Source: Tritonibacter litoralis (GTDB taxonomy: Bacteria > Pseudomonadota > Alphaproteobacteria > Rhodobacterales > Rhodobacteraceae). From it: a DNA stretch of 64,000 nt. How positions within the stretch are numbered: position 1 is the first letter of the stretch; each line of letters opens with the position of its first letter. Made by a program: the position numbers and the translations under genes. The notes beneath the pieces were generated by a model, which saw nothing but the letters and a program-made list of their open reading frames with translations, was not told the DNA's origin and made no database searches. Positions 9,540 to 17,765 of this stretch are shown piece after piece. The stretch lies in NCBI RefSeq assembly GCF_009496005.1, contig NZ_WIBF01000004.1, positions 186,001 to 250,000 on the forward strand, given 5' to 3'.

Positions 9540-10292
9540 ATGCCACGCTTTGCCGCTAACCTTTCGATGCTTTTTACCGAGCTGCCCTATCTGGAGCGGT
9601 TTGCCGCCGCGGCCGAGGCGGGGTTTGAGGCGGTGGAAGTGCTGTTTCCCTATGAGGTCGCAGCCAAAGAGACTCAGCGCGCTCTATTGGCCAACGGGCT
9701 GGAGCTGTTGTTGATCAATGCGCCGCCGCCCAATTACACCGGTGGTCAGCCGGGCTATGCCGCGATGCCCGAAATGGAAGACCGGTTCCGCCGCGATATC
9801 CGCCGGGTGATGCGCTATGCGGATGTGCTGCGCCCTAAGATGATCCATGTGATGGCGGGTTACGCCAAAGGTGCTGCGGCACAGGCGTGTTTTATCCGCA
9901 ACCTCCAATATGCCGCCGATCAGGCACCGCAGCAGATGTTTACAATCGAACCTCTGAACCCAGAGGATCAGCCGGGCTATTTCTTGGACGACTATGCCTT
10001 GGCCAGGGATGTTCTGGAGGCGGTGGCCCGTCCCAATGTCTGTTTGCAATATGATGCCTACCACGCGCAGCTGATCCATGGCGATGCGGCGGCTGTCTGG
10101 GCGGAACATGGCGCGCAGGCGGCGCATATCCAGATCGCAGCAGCGCCAAGCCGGACGGAACCCGGCACCGGTGTTGTTGATTTTGCAGAGCTTTTTGCGG
10201 CGATTGACAGCAGCGGGTATGCGGGTTGGGTCAGCGCTGAATACACGCCGTCCGCAGCCCGGACCGAAGACACGCTGGCCTGGATGCGCTAA
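9540..10292 (+). CDS. hyi: Hydroxypyruvate isomerase family protein
   Basis: A 250-residue TIM-barrel enzyme of the Hyi family, which interconverts hydroxypyruvate and tartronate semialdehyde; close relatives (OtnI) act on 2-oxo-tetronates. The N-terminus ANLSMLFTELPYLERF is characteristic. The presumed metal and catalytic acids sit in FTIEPLNPEDQPG (near 138) and LQYDAYHAQ (near 172). Length is as expected. A glycerate kinase, the usual downstream enzyme of this pathway, is present about 50 kb away (59495-60757) rather than adjacent. A candidate operator lies just upstream. Whether it is Hyi or OtnI in substrate cannot be told from sequence alone. Confidence 0.88.
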   Translation: MPRFAANLSMLFTELPYLERFAAAAEAGFEAVEVLFPYEVAAKETQRALLANGLELLLINAPPPNYTGGQPGYAAMPEMEDRFRRDIRRVMRYADVLRPKMIHVMAGYAKGAAAQACFIRNLQYAADQAPQQMFTIEPLNPEDQPGYFLDDYALARDVLEAVARPNVCLQYDAYHAQLIHGDAAAVWAEHGAQAAHIQIAAAPSRTEPGTGVVDFAELFAAIDSSGYAGWVSAEYTPSAARTEDTLAWMR

Positions 10293-10374
10293 GCCAGATG
10301 TGATTGGCCTTTCCTACACTTTGGAAAGGAATTAGGGATAAGAAGGCACTGCCTGCCCAACGCCTGGAGTTTCC

Positions 10375-10614
10375 ATGTTCCCCGCCCGTTTTGCGCCGAT
10401 CCTGTTTGGATTTCTGCTGTCCGGAATTATGTCCTGCATCGTAACACTGGTTGCGAGTGTGAAGACGGTTGGACTGGGGGCAGACACAATAACCACCTGG
10501 TTGGGGTCTTGGGGATTTGCCTGGCCCGTCGCCTTTACGGTTGTGCTGGTTGTGGCACCCTTTGTGCGCCATGTGGTCAGCAAACTGGTCCGCGAGGCCG
10601 ATACGTCCGCCTAG
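10375..10614 (+). CDS. DUF2798 small membrane protein
   Basis: A 79-residue protein with two predicted membrane helices (about residues 5-28 and 44-66), matching the DUF2798 layout: N-terminal FxPRF-like start, GxxSGxMS in helix 1 and W-AWPVAFT-V-PxVR in helix 2. Function unknown. A copy of the dispersed CTCCCGCCCG repeat begins 36 bp after its stop. Confidence 0.82.
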   Translation: MFPARFAPILFGFLLSGIMSCIVTLVASVKTVGLGADTITTWLGSWGFAWPVAFTVVLVVAPFVRHVVSKLVREADTSA

Positions 10615-10648
10615 GGCTAAACCGGGTTTTATGTTATCTGAAGGGAAG

Positions 10649-10726
10649 TTCTCCCGCCCGTATCGGACCATTCTGACGAATGATCCTCTCCCGTTGGGCA
10701 TGGCGCCGGGCTGACGCCCGGCGCGG
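10649..10726 (+). repeat. Dispersed two-hairpin element, copy A
   Basis: Box 1 CTCCCGCCCG (10651-10660), a weak first hairpin (GGACCATTC...GAATGATCC), box 2 CCGTTGGGC (10691-10699), then a perfect 9-bp stem GCGCCGGGC/GCCCGGCGC with loop TGAC (10703-10724). It lies 36 bp after the DUF2798 stop, same orientation, and forms a head-to-head pair with copy A'. Together the two fill most of the 314-bp gap between DUF2798 and polA. Confidence 0.85.
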
Positions 10727-10806
10727 CGTAAGACGAGAGCGGCCGTGACCGTCAAATCCAAATAAAGATAGGCGATCAGGCAGCTAAAACGTCTGGCGTG
10801 CCACAA

Positions 10807-10887
10807 CCGCGCCGCGCGTCAGCGCGGCGCTACGCCCAACTGCGAGGCGCTCCTCTGCCAAGAGGAGGCGCTGGAGCAGGCGGGAGC
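10807..10887 (-). repeat. Dispersed two-hairpin element, copy A' (inverted)
   Basis: Read on the minus strand: box 1 CTCCCGCC (10879-10886), an imperfect hairpin around GGAGGCGC/GCGCTCC, box 2 GTTGGGC (10834-10840), and a 9-bp stem GCGCCGCGC/GCGCGGCGC with loop TGAC (10809-10830). It starts 42 bp after the polA stop, in polA orientation. Confidence 0.82.
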
Positions 10888-10928
10888 CCCTGTCTGCTTC
10901 TTTACACCAGCGCCTGGGCCAAACGCTC

Positions 10929-13730
10929 TTAATGCGCCTCGGCCCAGTTCTGACCGCGGCCCGCGTCGACCACCAGTTTCACATCCAGATGCACCGCCGG
11001 ATCGGCGGCACCTTCCATGGTGGCTTTGGCCACTGCAATTGTCTCTTCCACCGCCGCCTCCGGCACTTCAAACAGCAGTTCGTCGTGCACCTGCAACAAC
11101 ATCCGCGCGGGCAGATGCGCAATCGCCTCGGGCATCCGGATCATCGCCCGGCGGATCACATCGGCCGCGGTGCCTTGGATCGGCGCATTGATTGCCGCCC
11201 GTTTGGCAAACCCCGCCTTGGGCCCTTTGGCGGCAATCTCGGGCGTGTGGATCTTGCGGCCAAACAGCGTCTGCACATGACCGTGTTCCTTGGCGAACTC
11301 GACCGTTGTATCCATATAGCGGCGAATGCCCGGAAACCGTTCGAAATAGCGGTCAATGAACCCTTGCGCCTCTTTGCGCGGGATCCGCAGGTTGCGCGCC
11401 AGGCCAAAGCCCGAGATCCCGTAGATCACACCAAAGTTGATCGCCTTTGCCTGACGCCGAATGTCCGGCGTCATCTCCTCCAGCGGCACATCAAACACCT
11501 CAGAGGCGGTCATCGCGTGAATGTCCTGGCCTTGGGCAAAGGCTTCTTTCAGCGTCTCGATCCCCGCCACATGGGCGAGAATGCGCAATTCGATCTGGGA
11601 ATAGTCCAGCGACAACAAAACATTGCCGGGCTCTGCCACAAAGGCCTCGCGGATGCGGCGGCCTTCCTCGCTACGCACGGGAATGTTCTGCAGGTTCGGA
11701 TCGCTTGAGGCCATCCGACCCGTATTGGCCCCGGTCTGCAAATAGGACGTATGCACCCGGCCCGTATCCGGATTGATGTGATCCTGCAGCGCGTCGGTAT
11801 AGGTTGATTTCAACTTGGACAGCTGCCGCCAGTCCAGCACCTTGCCCGGCAGATCATGTTCGGTGGCCAGATCCTCCAGAATATCCGCTCCGGTGGAGTA
11901 CTTGCCGGTCTTGCCGCGCTTGCCACCGGGCAGAGACATCTTGTCAAACAGGATCTCCCCCAGCTGCGCCGGTGAGCCCACATTAAACGCCTCCCCGGCC
12001 AGATCGTGGATTTCCGCCTCCAGCCCCGCCATTTTTTGGGCAAAGGAGTTGGACATCCGGCTCAACGTCTCGCGGTCCACTTTGATGCCATGCATCTCCA
12101 TCTCGGCGAGAACCGGCACCAGAGGGCGCTCCAAGGTCTCGTAAACCGTGGTCACCTGGCGTTGGTGCAGCTTGGGCTTGAACTGTTGCCACAAGCGCAG
12201 GGTGATGTCGGCGTCCTCGGCGGCATAGGCCGTGGCATCATCGATAGCCACTTTGTCAAAGGTGATCGCGGATTTGCCAGAACCCAACAGCGGTTTGATC
12301 GGGATCGGCGTATGGTCCAGATAGCGTTCGGACAGCGTGTCCATCCCATTGCCATGCTCACCGCCATGCAGCGCATAGGACATCAGCATCGTGTCATCGA
12401 TGGGGGCCACCGTGACGCCATAACGGGTAAAGATTTTGGCGTCATATTTGATGTTCTGGCCGATTTTCAGGATCGCAGGATCTTCCAGCACTGGCTTTAA
12501 CATGGCCAGCGCGTCGTCGAGTGGCATCTGACCTTCGGCCAACCCGTCGCCGCCAAACAGATCATCTTCCCCCGCCTTGTGGGTCAGCGGGATATAGCAG
12601 GCCGATCCTGCCTCCACACAGAGCGAGATCCCAACCAGATCCACCAGCATTTCATTCAGGCCGGTGGTCTCGGTATCCACGGCAACCCAGCCTCGCTCGC
12701 GGATCTGGTCAATCCATACCTGCAACGCAGCGGCGTCGCGGACGCATTCATATTTGCTGGCATCAAAGGGCACGGCTTCCGGCGCAGCCACTTCGGCCAC
12801 CGCAGCGGGCGCTTCAGCAATTGTCGGGGCCTCCATGCCCAGCTGATCCGCCATCCGTTTGGAGAGGGTGCGAAACTCCATCTCTGCCAAAAAGCCCAAC
12901 AACACCTCAGGCTCTGGCTCTTTGACCTCCAGATCCGCCAGGGTGAAATCCAGCTCCATGTCGCAATCCAGCTGCACCAGCTGTTTGGACAGTTCAATCT
13001 GGTCGCGTTTGTCGATTAGGGTCTGGCGGCGTTTGGGCTGTTTGATCTCTTCAGCGCGGTCCAGCAGGTCTTCGAGCGAGCCGTATTCATTGATCAACAG
13101 CGCCGCCGTTTTGATCCCGATGCCGGGCGCGCCGGGGACGTTATCGACACTGTCGCCTGCCAAGGCCTGCACATCCACCACCCGTTCCGGGCCGACGCCA
13201 AATTTCTCCACCACGCCGTCGCGGTCGATGCGTTTGTTCTTCATCGCATCCAGCATCTCGACGCCATCGCCCACCAGCTGCATCAGATCCTTGTCCGAGC
13301 TAATAATGGTACACCGCCCGCCCGCGGCCCGCGCCTGACAGGCCAGCGTTGCAATAATATCGTCCGCCTCAAAACCTTCGATTTCCTTGCAGGCAATATT
13401 AAACGCTCGCGTCGCATCCCGCGTCAGCGGAAACTGTGGGCGCAGATCCTCGGGCGCCGGCGGGCGGTTGGCCTTATATTGATCATAAAGGTCGTTGCGA
13501 AAGCTCTTGCCCGAGTGATCAAAGATCACAGCTACGTGCGTTGGCGCATCGGGCCCAGTGTTCCCCTCGACATAGCGCTGCAGCATGTTGCAAAATCCTG
13601 AAACCGCGCCAATCGGCAAACCGTCGGATTTCCGCGTCAGCGGCGGCAGCGCATGATAAGCCCGGAAGATAAATGCAGAACCATCGATAAGATGCAGGTG
13701 ACAGCCTTTGCCGAATTCAGTATTGCTCAT
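10929..13730 (-). CDS. polA: DNA polymerase I
   Basis: A 933-residue three-domain DNA polymerase I for replication primer removal and repair. Order: 5'-3' exonuclease (about 10-290), 3'-5' exonuclease (about 350-530) and polymerase (about 560-930). The proofreading motif VDTETTGL keeps the metal-binding DxE, so the 3'-5' exonuclease is probably active, unlike in some bacteria. Polymerase motif A (DYSQIELRILAH) and motif C (VHDELLFE) are intact. The start at 13730 is favoured by a GGAGAAG ribosome site and gives the family-typical N-terminus; the open frame extends 56 codons further without conservation. Its start is only 37 bp from that of a divergent secreted-protein gene. Confidence 0.97.
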   Translation of the reverse strand: MSNTEFGKGCHLHLIDGSAFIFRAYHALPPLTRKSDGLPIGAVSGFCNMLQRYVEGNTGPDAPTHVAVIFDHSGKSFRNDLYDQYKANRPPAPEDLRPQFPLTRDATRAFNIACKEIEGFEADDIIATLACQARAAGGRCTIISSDKDLMQLVGDGVEMLDAMKNKRIDRDGVVEKFGVGPERVVDVQALAGDSVDNVPGAPGIGIKTAALLINEYGSLEDLLDRAEEIKQPKRRQTLIDKRDQIELSKQLVQLDCDMELDFTLADLEVKEPEPEVLLGFLAEMEFRTLSKRMADQLGMEAPTIAEAPAAVAEVAAPEAVPFDASKYECVRDAAALQVWIDQIRERGWVAVDTETTGLNEMLVDLVGISLCVEAGSACYIPLTHKAGEDDLFGGDGLAEGQMPLDDALAMLKPVLEDPAILKIGQNIKYDAKIFTRYGVTVAPIDDTMLMSYALHGGEHGNGMDTLSERYLDHTPIPIKPLLGSGKSAITFDKVAIDDATAYAAEDADITLRLWQQFKPKLHQRQVTTVYETLERPLVPVLAEMEMHGIKVDRETLSRMSNSFAQKMAGLEAEIHDLAGEAFNVGSPAQLGEILFDKMSLPGGKRGKTGKYSTGADILEDLATEHDLPGKVLDWRQLSKLKSTYTDALQDHINPDTGRVHTSYLQTGANTGRMASSDPNLQNIPVRSEEGRRIREAFVAEPGNVLLSLDYSQIELRILAHVAGIETLKEAFAQGQDIHAMTASEVFDVPLEEMTPDIRRQAKAINFGVIYGISGFGLARNLRIPRKEAQGFIDRYFERFPGIRRYMDTTVEFAKEHGHVQTLFGRKIHTPEIAAKGPKAGFAKRAAINAPIQGTAADVIRRAMIRMPEAIAHLPARMLLQVHDELLFEVPEAAVEETIAVAKATMEGAADPAVHLDVKLVVDAGRGQNWAEAH

Positions 13731-13767
13731 CACATTCTTCTCCAAGCTTCGTTCTCCGTTTACTGAC

Positions 13768-14298
13768 ATGTTCCGCTTTGTTCTACCAGCCGCTCTTTTT
13801 GTCTTGGGCACATCTTCGGGCTTTGCGGCCCCTTCTGATGAGGCGACGCAGCAGCGTGACCTCCAGGCCAAGTTTCCGCCCTGTGATCCAACCGCCACAA
13901 CTGGCCAGCATTGTATGCGTGTCCTCGCCTGTATCGGGGATGATGGGCTGTACTTTGACGGTCAGGCACGCGGCGATGCGGTGGGCTTGATCCTGGGACG
14001 GACCAGCGACGGCGTGTCCTGTTCCGGTCATTGGAGCAATGTGCACGGCACCGACAGCCGCGGCGAGGGGCGTGCGCGCCTGAAATGCGGCGACGGTTCG
14101 CGGTTTCACCTGGTCTATGATAGCCGCGATCGGCAGGCAGGCACACACATCGGCGTCGGCAAAGACAGCAATGGCCGCATGATCCGCGCTTGGACCGGCG
14201 ATGATGTGCTGCATTTCCTGAGCGATGAAAATGATCGCCCGTCCTTAAAATGCGGTGACCGGATGGTGCCGCTGCAGGACGAAGCGCGGATCGATTAA
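13768..14298 (+). CDS. Secreted Cys-rich protein of unknown function, paralogue 1
   Basis: A 176-residue protein with an N-terminal signal peptide (MFRFVLPAALFVLGTSSGFA, then processed form). The mature part has Cys at conserved spacing: CDPTATTGQHC, VLAC, SCSGHW, LKCGDG and a C-terminal CGDR. Its sequence parallels the following gene almost throughout, so the two are a tandem duplication. Not recognised as any named family. The start at 13768 is preferred because it gives a clean signal peptide and nearly the same length as the paralogue (177); an earlier Met at 13708 lies inside polA. Likely periplasmic or secreted. Confidence 0.75.
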   Translation: MFRFVLPAALFVLGTSSGFAAPSDEATQQRDLQAKFPPCDPTATTGQHCMRVLACIGDDGLYFDGQARGDAVGLILGRTSDGVSCSGHWSNVHGTDSRGEGRARLKCGDGSRFHLVYDSRDRQAGTHIGVGKDSNGRMIRAWTGDDVLHFLSDENDRPSLKCGDRMVPLQDEARID

Positions 14299-14320
14299 GT
14301 TTTTTTAAAAGAGGTGTTTT

Positions 14321-14854
14321 ATGTCTTTTCTTTTGCGCTCCACCCGGTTTTGTCTTGCCAGCATTGCCTTCATCTTGGGAGGTCTTTCGCTGACAACAGC
14401 GCCTGTGGCAGCGCAAACGGTTTTAGCCAAAACGCAAACCGGCAGCATTTTCCCCAAGAATTGCAAGGCCCAACCGGGGCGGTCGGACTCGTGCACACTG
14501 GTTTTGGCTTGCATGGACGATGGGAATATCTTTGTTGGAACGGCCACCGGTTGGTTGCGTGGAGATCTGTCTGTCAGAAGCGACAGGGGAACCAGCTGCT
14601 CCGGCAGTTGGTTTATTCAAAACACCAACAGCAACCACGGGCAGGCCGGGTTTGAATGTAGCGATGGCCGCGCCGGTCAGGCCCAATTTTCTTACTTTGA
14701 CGCGGCCACCTCATCGGTTTGGGGCGACGGAGAGTTATCGGATGGAACGCCGTTTCGGGCCTGGACCGGACCGCATTTGCGGCGTTTTGTGAAAAACAAC
14801 CGACTGGATGTGACGACTTTCTGCCCGACGCTTTTGTTGGGGGCCATAAATTAA
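14321..14854 (+). CDS. Secreted Cys-rich protein of unknown function, paralogue 2
   Basis: A 177-residue paralogue of the preceding gene, starting 22 bp after its stop behind a GAGG ribosome site. It has a signal peptide (about residues 1-31, ending APVAAQ), then shared features with paralogue 1: two Cys before LVLAC, a G-A-G-...-RSDRGTSCSGSW block, CSDGR, and GxGELSDGTPFRAWTG near the C-terminus (GVGKDSNGRMIRAWTG in paralogue 1). Function unknown. The two genes are probably co-transcribed. Confidence 0.78.
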   Translation: MSFLLRSTRFCLASIAFILGGLSLTTAPVAAQTVLAKTQTGSIFPKNCKAQPGRSDSCTLVLACMDDGNIFVGTATGWLRGDLSVRSDRGTSCSGSWFIQNTNSNHGQAGFECSDGRAGQAQFSYFDAATSSVWGDGELSDGTPFRAWTGPHLRRFVKNNRLDVTTFCPTLLLGAIN

Positions 14855-14911
14855 GCGCCAACTGCTTGTGTCGGCATATGCCGTGCCAACATGAGATTTG
14901 ACAAATGAAAA

Positions 14912-14929
14912 CGCGCCCCTTGGGGCGCG
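14912..14929 (-). terminator. Terminator of the CHCC zinc-finger gene
   Basis: Perfect 8-bp stem CGCGCCCC/GGGGCGCG with a TT loop. On the minus strand it is followed by TTTTC, giving a weak rho-independent terminator 45 bp after the zinc-finger gene stop. It sits between two convergent genes and may serve both. Confidence 0.65.
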
Positions 14930-14974
14930 CCACAAGCCGAGAGTCGGCTGCCATTCGTCGGATAAGGTTTTCGC

Positions 14975-15157
14975 TCAGGCGACCTGATCAACAAAATCCC
15001 GGTGGATGTATTTGCAGTCGCAATAGGGGCAGATCACATAGCCCACGTCTTTGGGGATTTGCAGGTAGACGCGGGGATGGCCCAATGCGCCTTCGCTGCC
15101 GTCACATGCAACACGGTAGCTATCCACGATCTTGGTTTCACGCGCTTCAGTGCTCAT
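14975..15157 (-). CDS. CHCC zinc-finger protein
   Basis: A 60-residue protein of the zf-CHCC family. The zinc ligands are visible as VACDG, GHPRVYL, then CPYCDCKY, the Cys-His-Cys-Cys pattern. The same domain occurs in the NDUFS6-type accessory subunit of respiratory complex I, and free-standing versions are common in Alphaproteobacteria. The start MSTEARETK at 15157 is chosen over a longer open frame. It is divergent from an ABC ATPase across 71 bp. Confidence 0.85.
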   Translation of the reverse strand: MSTEARETKIVDSYRVACDGSEGALGHPRVYLQIPKDVGYVICPYCDCKYIHRDFVDQVA

Positions 15158-15228
15158 CGCTGGCGATCCTCTTGGTTTTCGTATAGGCGCAGTTATGAGC
15201 CAAGCCAAAACCGGGGGCAAGTGTTGGT

Positions 15229-16161
15229 ATGAGCGAAGATGCAATCCGTTTGGAATCGCTGCGGAAAACCTACAAAGGGCGCAAAGGTCAGCCCGAGAAA
15301 CACGCGCTCAAAGGCGTGGATCTCAATATTCCGCGGGGGTCCGTTTTTGGGCTTCTGGGGCCAAATGGTGCGGGAAAGTCTACTTTGATCAATATCTTGG
15401 CCGGTCTGGTCAAGAAAACCAGCGGGCGTGTGTCGATCTGGGGGTTTGATCAGGACGAAAACCCGCGCCAGTCCCGCGCCTCGATTGGAGTGATGCCGCA
15501 GGAATTGAACCTCGATCCGTTCTTTACGCCGCGCGGCGCGCTTGAGGTGCAGGCAGGTCTTTATGGGGTGCCAAAAGCGGACCGGTACAGCGATGAGATT
15601 CTGCGGATGATCGGGTTGGAAGACAAGGCTGAGGCCTATGCCCGCACCCTGTCCGGCGGCATGCGGCGTCGGCTTCTGTTGGGCAAGGCGCTGGTGCACC
15701 GCCCCAATATTCTGGTGCTGGATGAACCAACTGCGGGCGTTGATATCGAATTGCGCCAGATGCTGTGGGACAATATCCGCAAGCTGAATGCGCAGGGGAT
15801 GACCATTATCCTGACCACACATTACCTCGAAGAGGCTGAGGAGATGTGTGACGAGATCGCAATCATCAATCAGGGCAGCGTGGTTGCGCGCGACACCACC
15901 GCCAATATGCTGGGCCGTCTGGACGGGCGCGCCATGGTGGTCCATCCCGCCAGCCCGGTGGAAACCCTGCCACAGGGGCCGGGGATTGAAACCGAACTGC
16001 GCCCGGATGGCTCGGTTGTTCTGCGCTATCGCAGCCAGGTGACCACCGCCGAAGCCGTGCTGGAAACGGTGCGCGCCGCTGGGATTTCAATCCGGGACGT
16101 CAAAACCGAAGAGGCCGACCTCGAAGACGTGTTCCTGTCGCTCACCTCGTCGCTGGGATAG
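15229..16161 (+). CDS. ABC-2 type transporter ATP-binding protein
   Basis: A 310-residue ABC ATPase of the multidrug/polysaccharide ABC-2 exporter type. Walker A is GPNGAGKST (about 44-52), the signature is LSGGMRRRL, Walker B is NILVLDEPTAGVD, and the H-loop is TTHYLEEAEEM. A C-terminal extension of about 80 residues is typical of this class. The permease it should energise is not beside it: the next gene is an FAD oxidoreductase and the previous one a zinc-finger protein. It either works with a distant permease or the permease has been lost. Confidence 0.9.
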   Translation: MSEDAIRLESLRKTYKGRKGQPEKHALKGVDLNIPRGSVFGLLGPNGAGKSTLINILAGLVKKTSGRVSIWGFDQDENPRQSRASIGVMPQELNLDPFFTPRGALEVQAGLYGVPKADRYSDEILRMIGLEDKAEAYARTLSGGMRRRLLLGKALVHRPNILVLDEPTAGVDIELRQMLWDNIRKLNAQGMTIILTTHYLEEAEEMCDEIAIINQGSVVARDTTANMLGRLDGRAMVVHPASPVETLPQGPGIETELRPDGSVVLRYRSQVTTAEAVLETVRAAGISIRDVKTEEADLEDVFLSLTSSLG

Positions 16162-16217
16162 TTGTTGCCGGGGCTGCGTACGCCCAGTTAAGGTTAAATT
16201 ATTAATTAAAACAATGG

Positions 16218-16242
16218 CATAGGTTTCGCTGCGAAACCTATG
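16218..16242. other. Strong 11-bp inverted repeat upstream of the FAD oxidoreductase
   Basis: CATAGGTTTCG-CTG-CGAAACCTATG is a perfect 11-bp stem with a 3-nt loop, 57 bp after the ABC ATPase stop. No T-run follows on the plus strand; on the minus strand an AT-rich run (TTTTAATTAAT) follows. It could be a terminator, a processing site or an operator. The rest of the 247-bp gap shows no gene. Confidence 0.5.
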
Positions 16243-16408
16243 TCTGGTGTGTTGTGCAGGCTCTCCCGCTTGGATTTTGCGCAGGGGCTCCGCGGATGAC
16301 AAAAACGTGCAGCGCAAAAGTGACACATTTGTGAAATGCATGTTTTCGATGCAGTTTTCCTGTGTCTTACTATCGACAGAACCTTCAACTGCACAAATAC
16401 TCAGGGCT

Positions 16409-17677
16409 ATGTCACAATCATCCCTTTGGCACGCCAGCCGCAGCGAAACTTGCGAAACCCAGCCATTGGCCGGTGATCTCAGGGTGGATCTGGTTGTGAT
16501 CGGTGGCGGCTTTACCGGCTGCTCTGCCGCGCTTGAGGCGGCGGGAAAGGGCGCAAGCGTTGCCCTGCTGGAGGCACAGACCATCGGCTTTGGCGGGTCA
16601 GGGCGTAATGTGGGTCTGGTCAATGCAGGCCTGTGGCTGCCGCCGGATCAGGTGATCGATCAGATGGGGCAGGGCGCGGGTGAACGTCTGGTCCGGGTTC
16701 TTGGTGATGCGCCGCAACATGTGTTCGACCTGATCAAACAGCATCAGATCTCCTGCGAAGCAACGCGCAATGGCACCCTGCATCTGGCTCATTCCCCGGC
16801 GGGTCTGCAGGGTCTGGATGCCAGATTTCGTCAAGGCAACCGGTATGGGGCCAGCCTGCAGCTGTTGGATGCAGCAGAAACAGAGCAACGCACCGGATCC
16901 GCGCGCTATCATGGGGCGCTGTTTGATCCACGTGCGGGCACTATCCAGCCGCTGTCCTATTGCCAGGGTCTGGCCCGCGCGGCACAGGCTGCCGGCGCGC
17001 AGATTTTCACCCAAACGCCTGTGAACTGGATTTCCCGGCTGGGCAACGCATGGGAGGTCCGCACCGAAACCGGCGTGGTTACGGCCAAAAGCCTGCTGTT
17101 GGCGACCAATGCCTATTTCCAGGGGATCCGCACCTTGTTTCAACCGACCTTTGTGCCGGTGTCCTATTGCCAGTTTGCCACCGCGCCGCTCAGCGCTGCG
17201 GAACGCGAACAGGTGTTGGCAGGAGGCGAAGGCTGTTGGGACACGGCGCTGGTGATGTCCTCGTTCCGATTGGATCAGGCCGGGCGTTTGATCCTGGGCG
17301 GGATGGGCAACAGCGACGGCCTTGCCAGCCCGGTTCACCGCCAATGGGCGCGGCGCAAATTGGCGCAGGTATTTCCGGATCTCGCAGCGAAACCCTTTGA
17401 GCACAGCTGGAGCGGGCGGATTGCGATGACCGGGGATCACGTGCCTAAAGTGGTGGAGTTCGGCCCGCAAGCCATGGCGGTCTATGGGTATTCGGGGCGT
17501 GGTATTGGCCCGGGCACGGTCTTTGGCACCGCTGCGGCGCAGGCTTTGTTGACAGGGAAACGCACGCATCTTCCAGTGCCTGTGACCCCCGCTCATCGTG
17601 AAAACCTGACCGCGGTGCGGGCCGCTTTCTTTGAGACCGGCGCCGCGGCTGCGCATTTGGTTTCGGCCCGTACCTAA
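16409..17677 (+). CDS. FAD-dependent oxidoreductase (DAO family)
   Basis: A 422-residue flavoenzyme of the D-amino-acid oxidase/glycine oxidase fold, close in organisation to PuuB-type gamma-glutamylputrescine oxidases. The dinucleotide motif GGGFTGCSAALEAA is near residue 32, SGRNVGLVNAG follows, and the C-terminal GYSGRGIGPGTVFG fits the FAD-binding end. The start at 16409 is chosen over an upstream frame that runs through non-conserved sequence; the ribosome site (CAGGG) is weak. The amine or amino-acid substrate cannot be deduced. It stands alone, with no polyamine genes nearby. Confidence 0.87.
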   Translation: MSQSSLWHASRSETCETQPLAGDLRVDLVVIGGGFTGCSAALEAAGKGASVALLEAQTIGFGGSGRNVGLVNAGLWLPPDQVIDQMGQGAGERLVRVLGDAPQHVFDLIKQHQISCEATRNGTLHLAHSPAGLQGLDARFRQGNRYGASLQLLDAAETEQRTGSARYHGALFDPRAGTIQPLSYCQGLARAAQAAGAQIFTQTPVNWISRLGNAWEVRTETGVVTAKSLLLATNAYFQGIRTLFQPTFVPVSYCQFATAPLSAAEREQVLAGGEGCWDTALVMSSFRLDQAGRLILGGMGNSDGLASPVHRQWARRKLAQVFPDLAAKPFEHSWSGRIAMTGDHVPKVVEFGPQAMAVYGYSGRGIGPGTVFGTAAAQALLTGKRTHLPVPVTPAHRENLTAVRAAFFETGAAAAHLVSART

Positions 17678-17765
17678 GGCAAATCACGGTTTTGCAACTT
17701 GCCTCTCTGGTGATTTCTGCGCAGACACATCCCATTGATTAAAGAATTTTTTGGAGGTGACGCTG

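Noticed and set aside
16190-16212. CtrA-binding site (TTAA-N7-TTAA) in the AT-rich run
   Set aside because: Several TTAA tetramers occur but none has the exact 7-base spacing.
17751-17765. TTG start for the membrane protein
   Set aside because: The TTG lies within the ribosome-binding sequence TTTGGAGGTG of the ATG at 17766.
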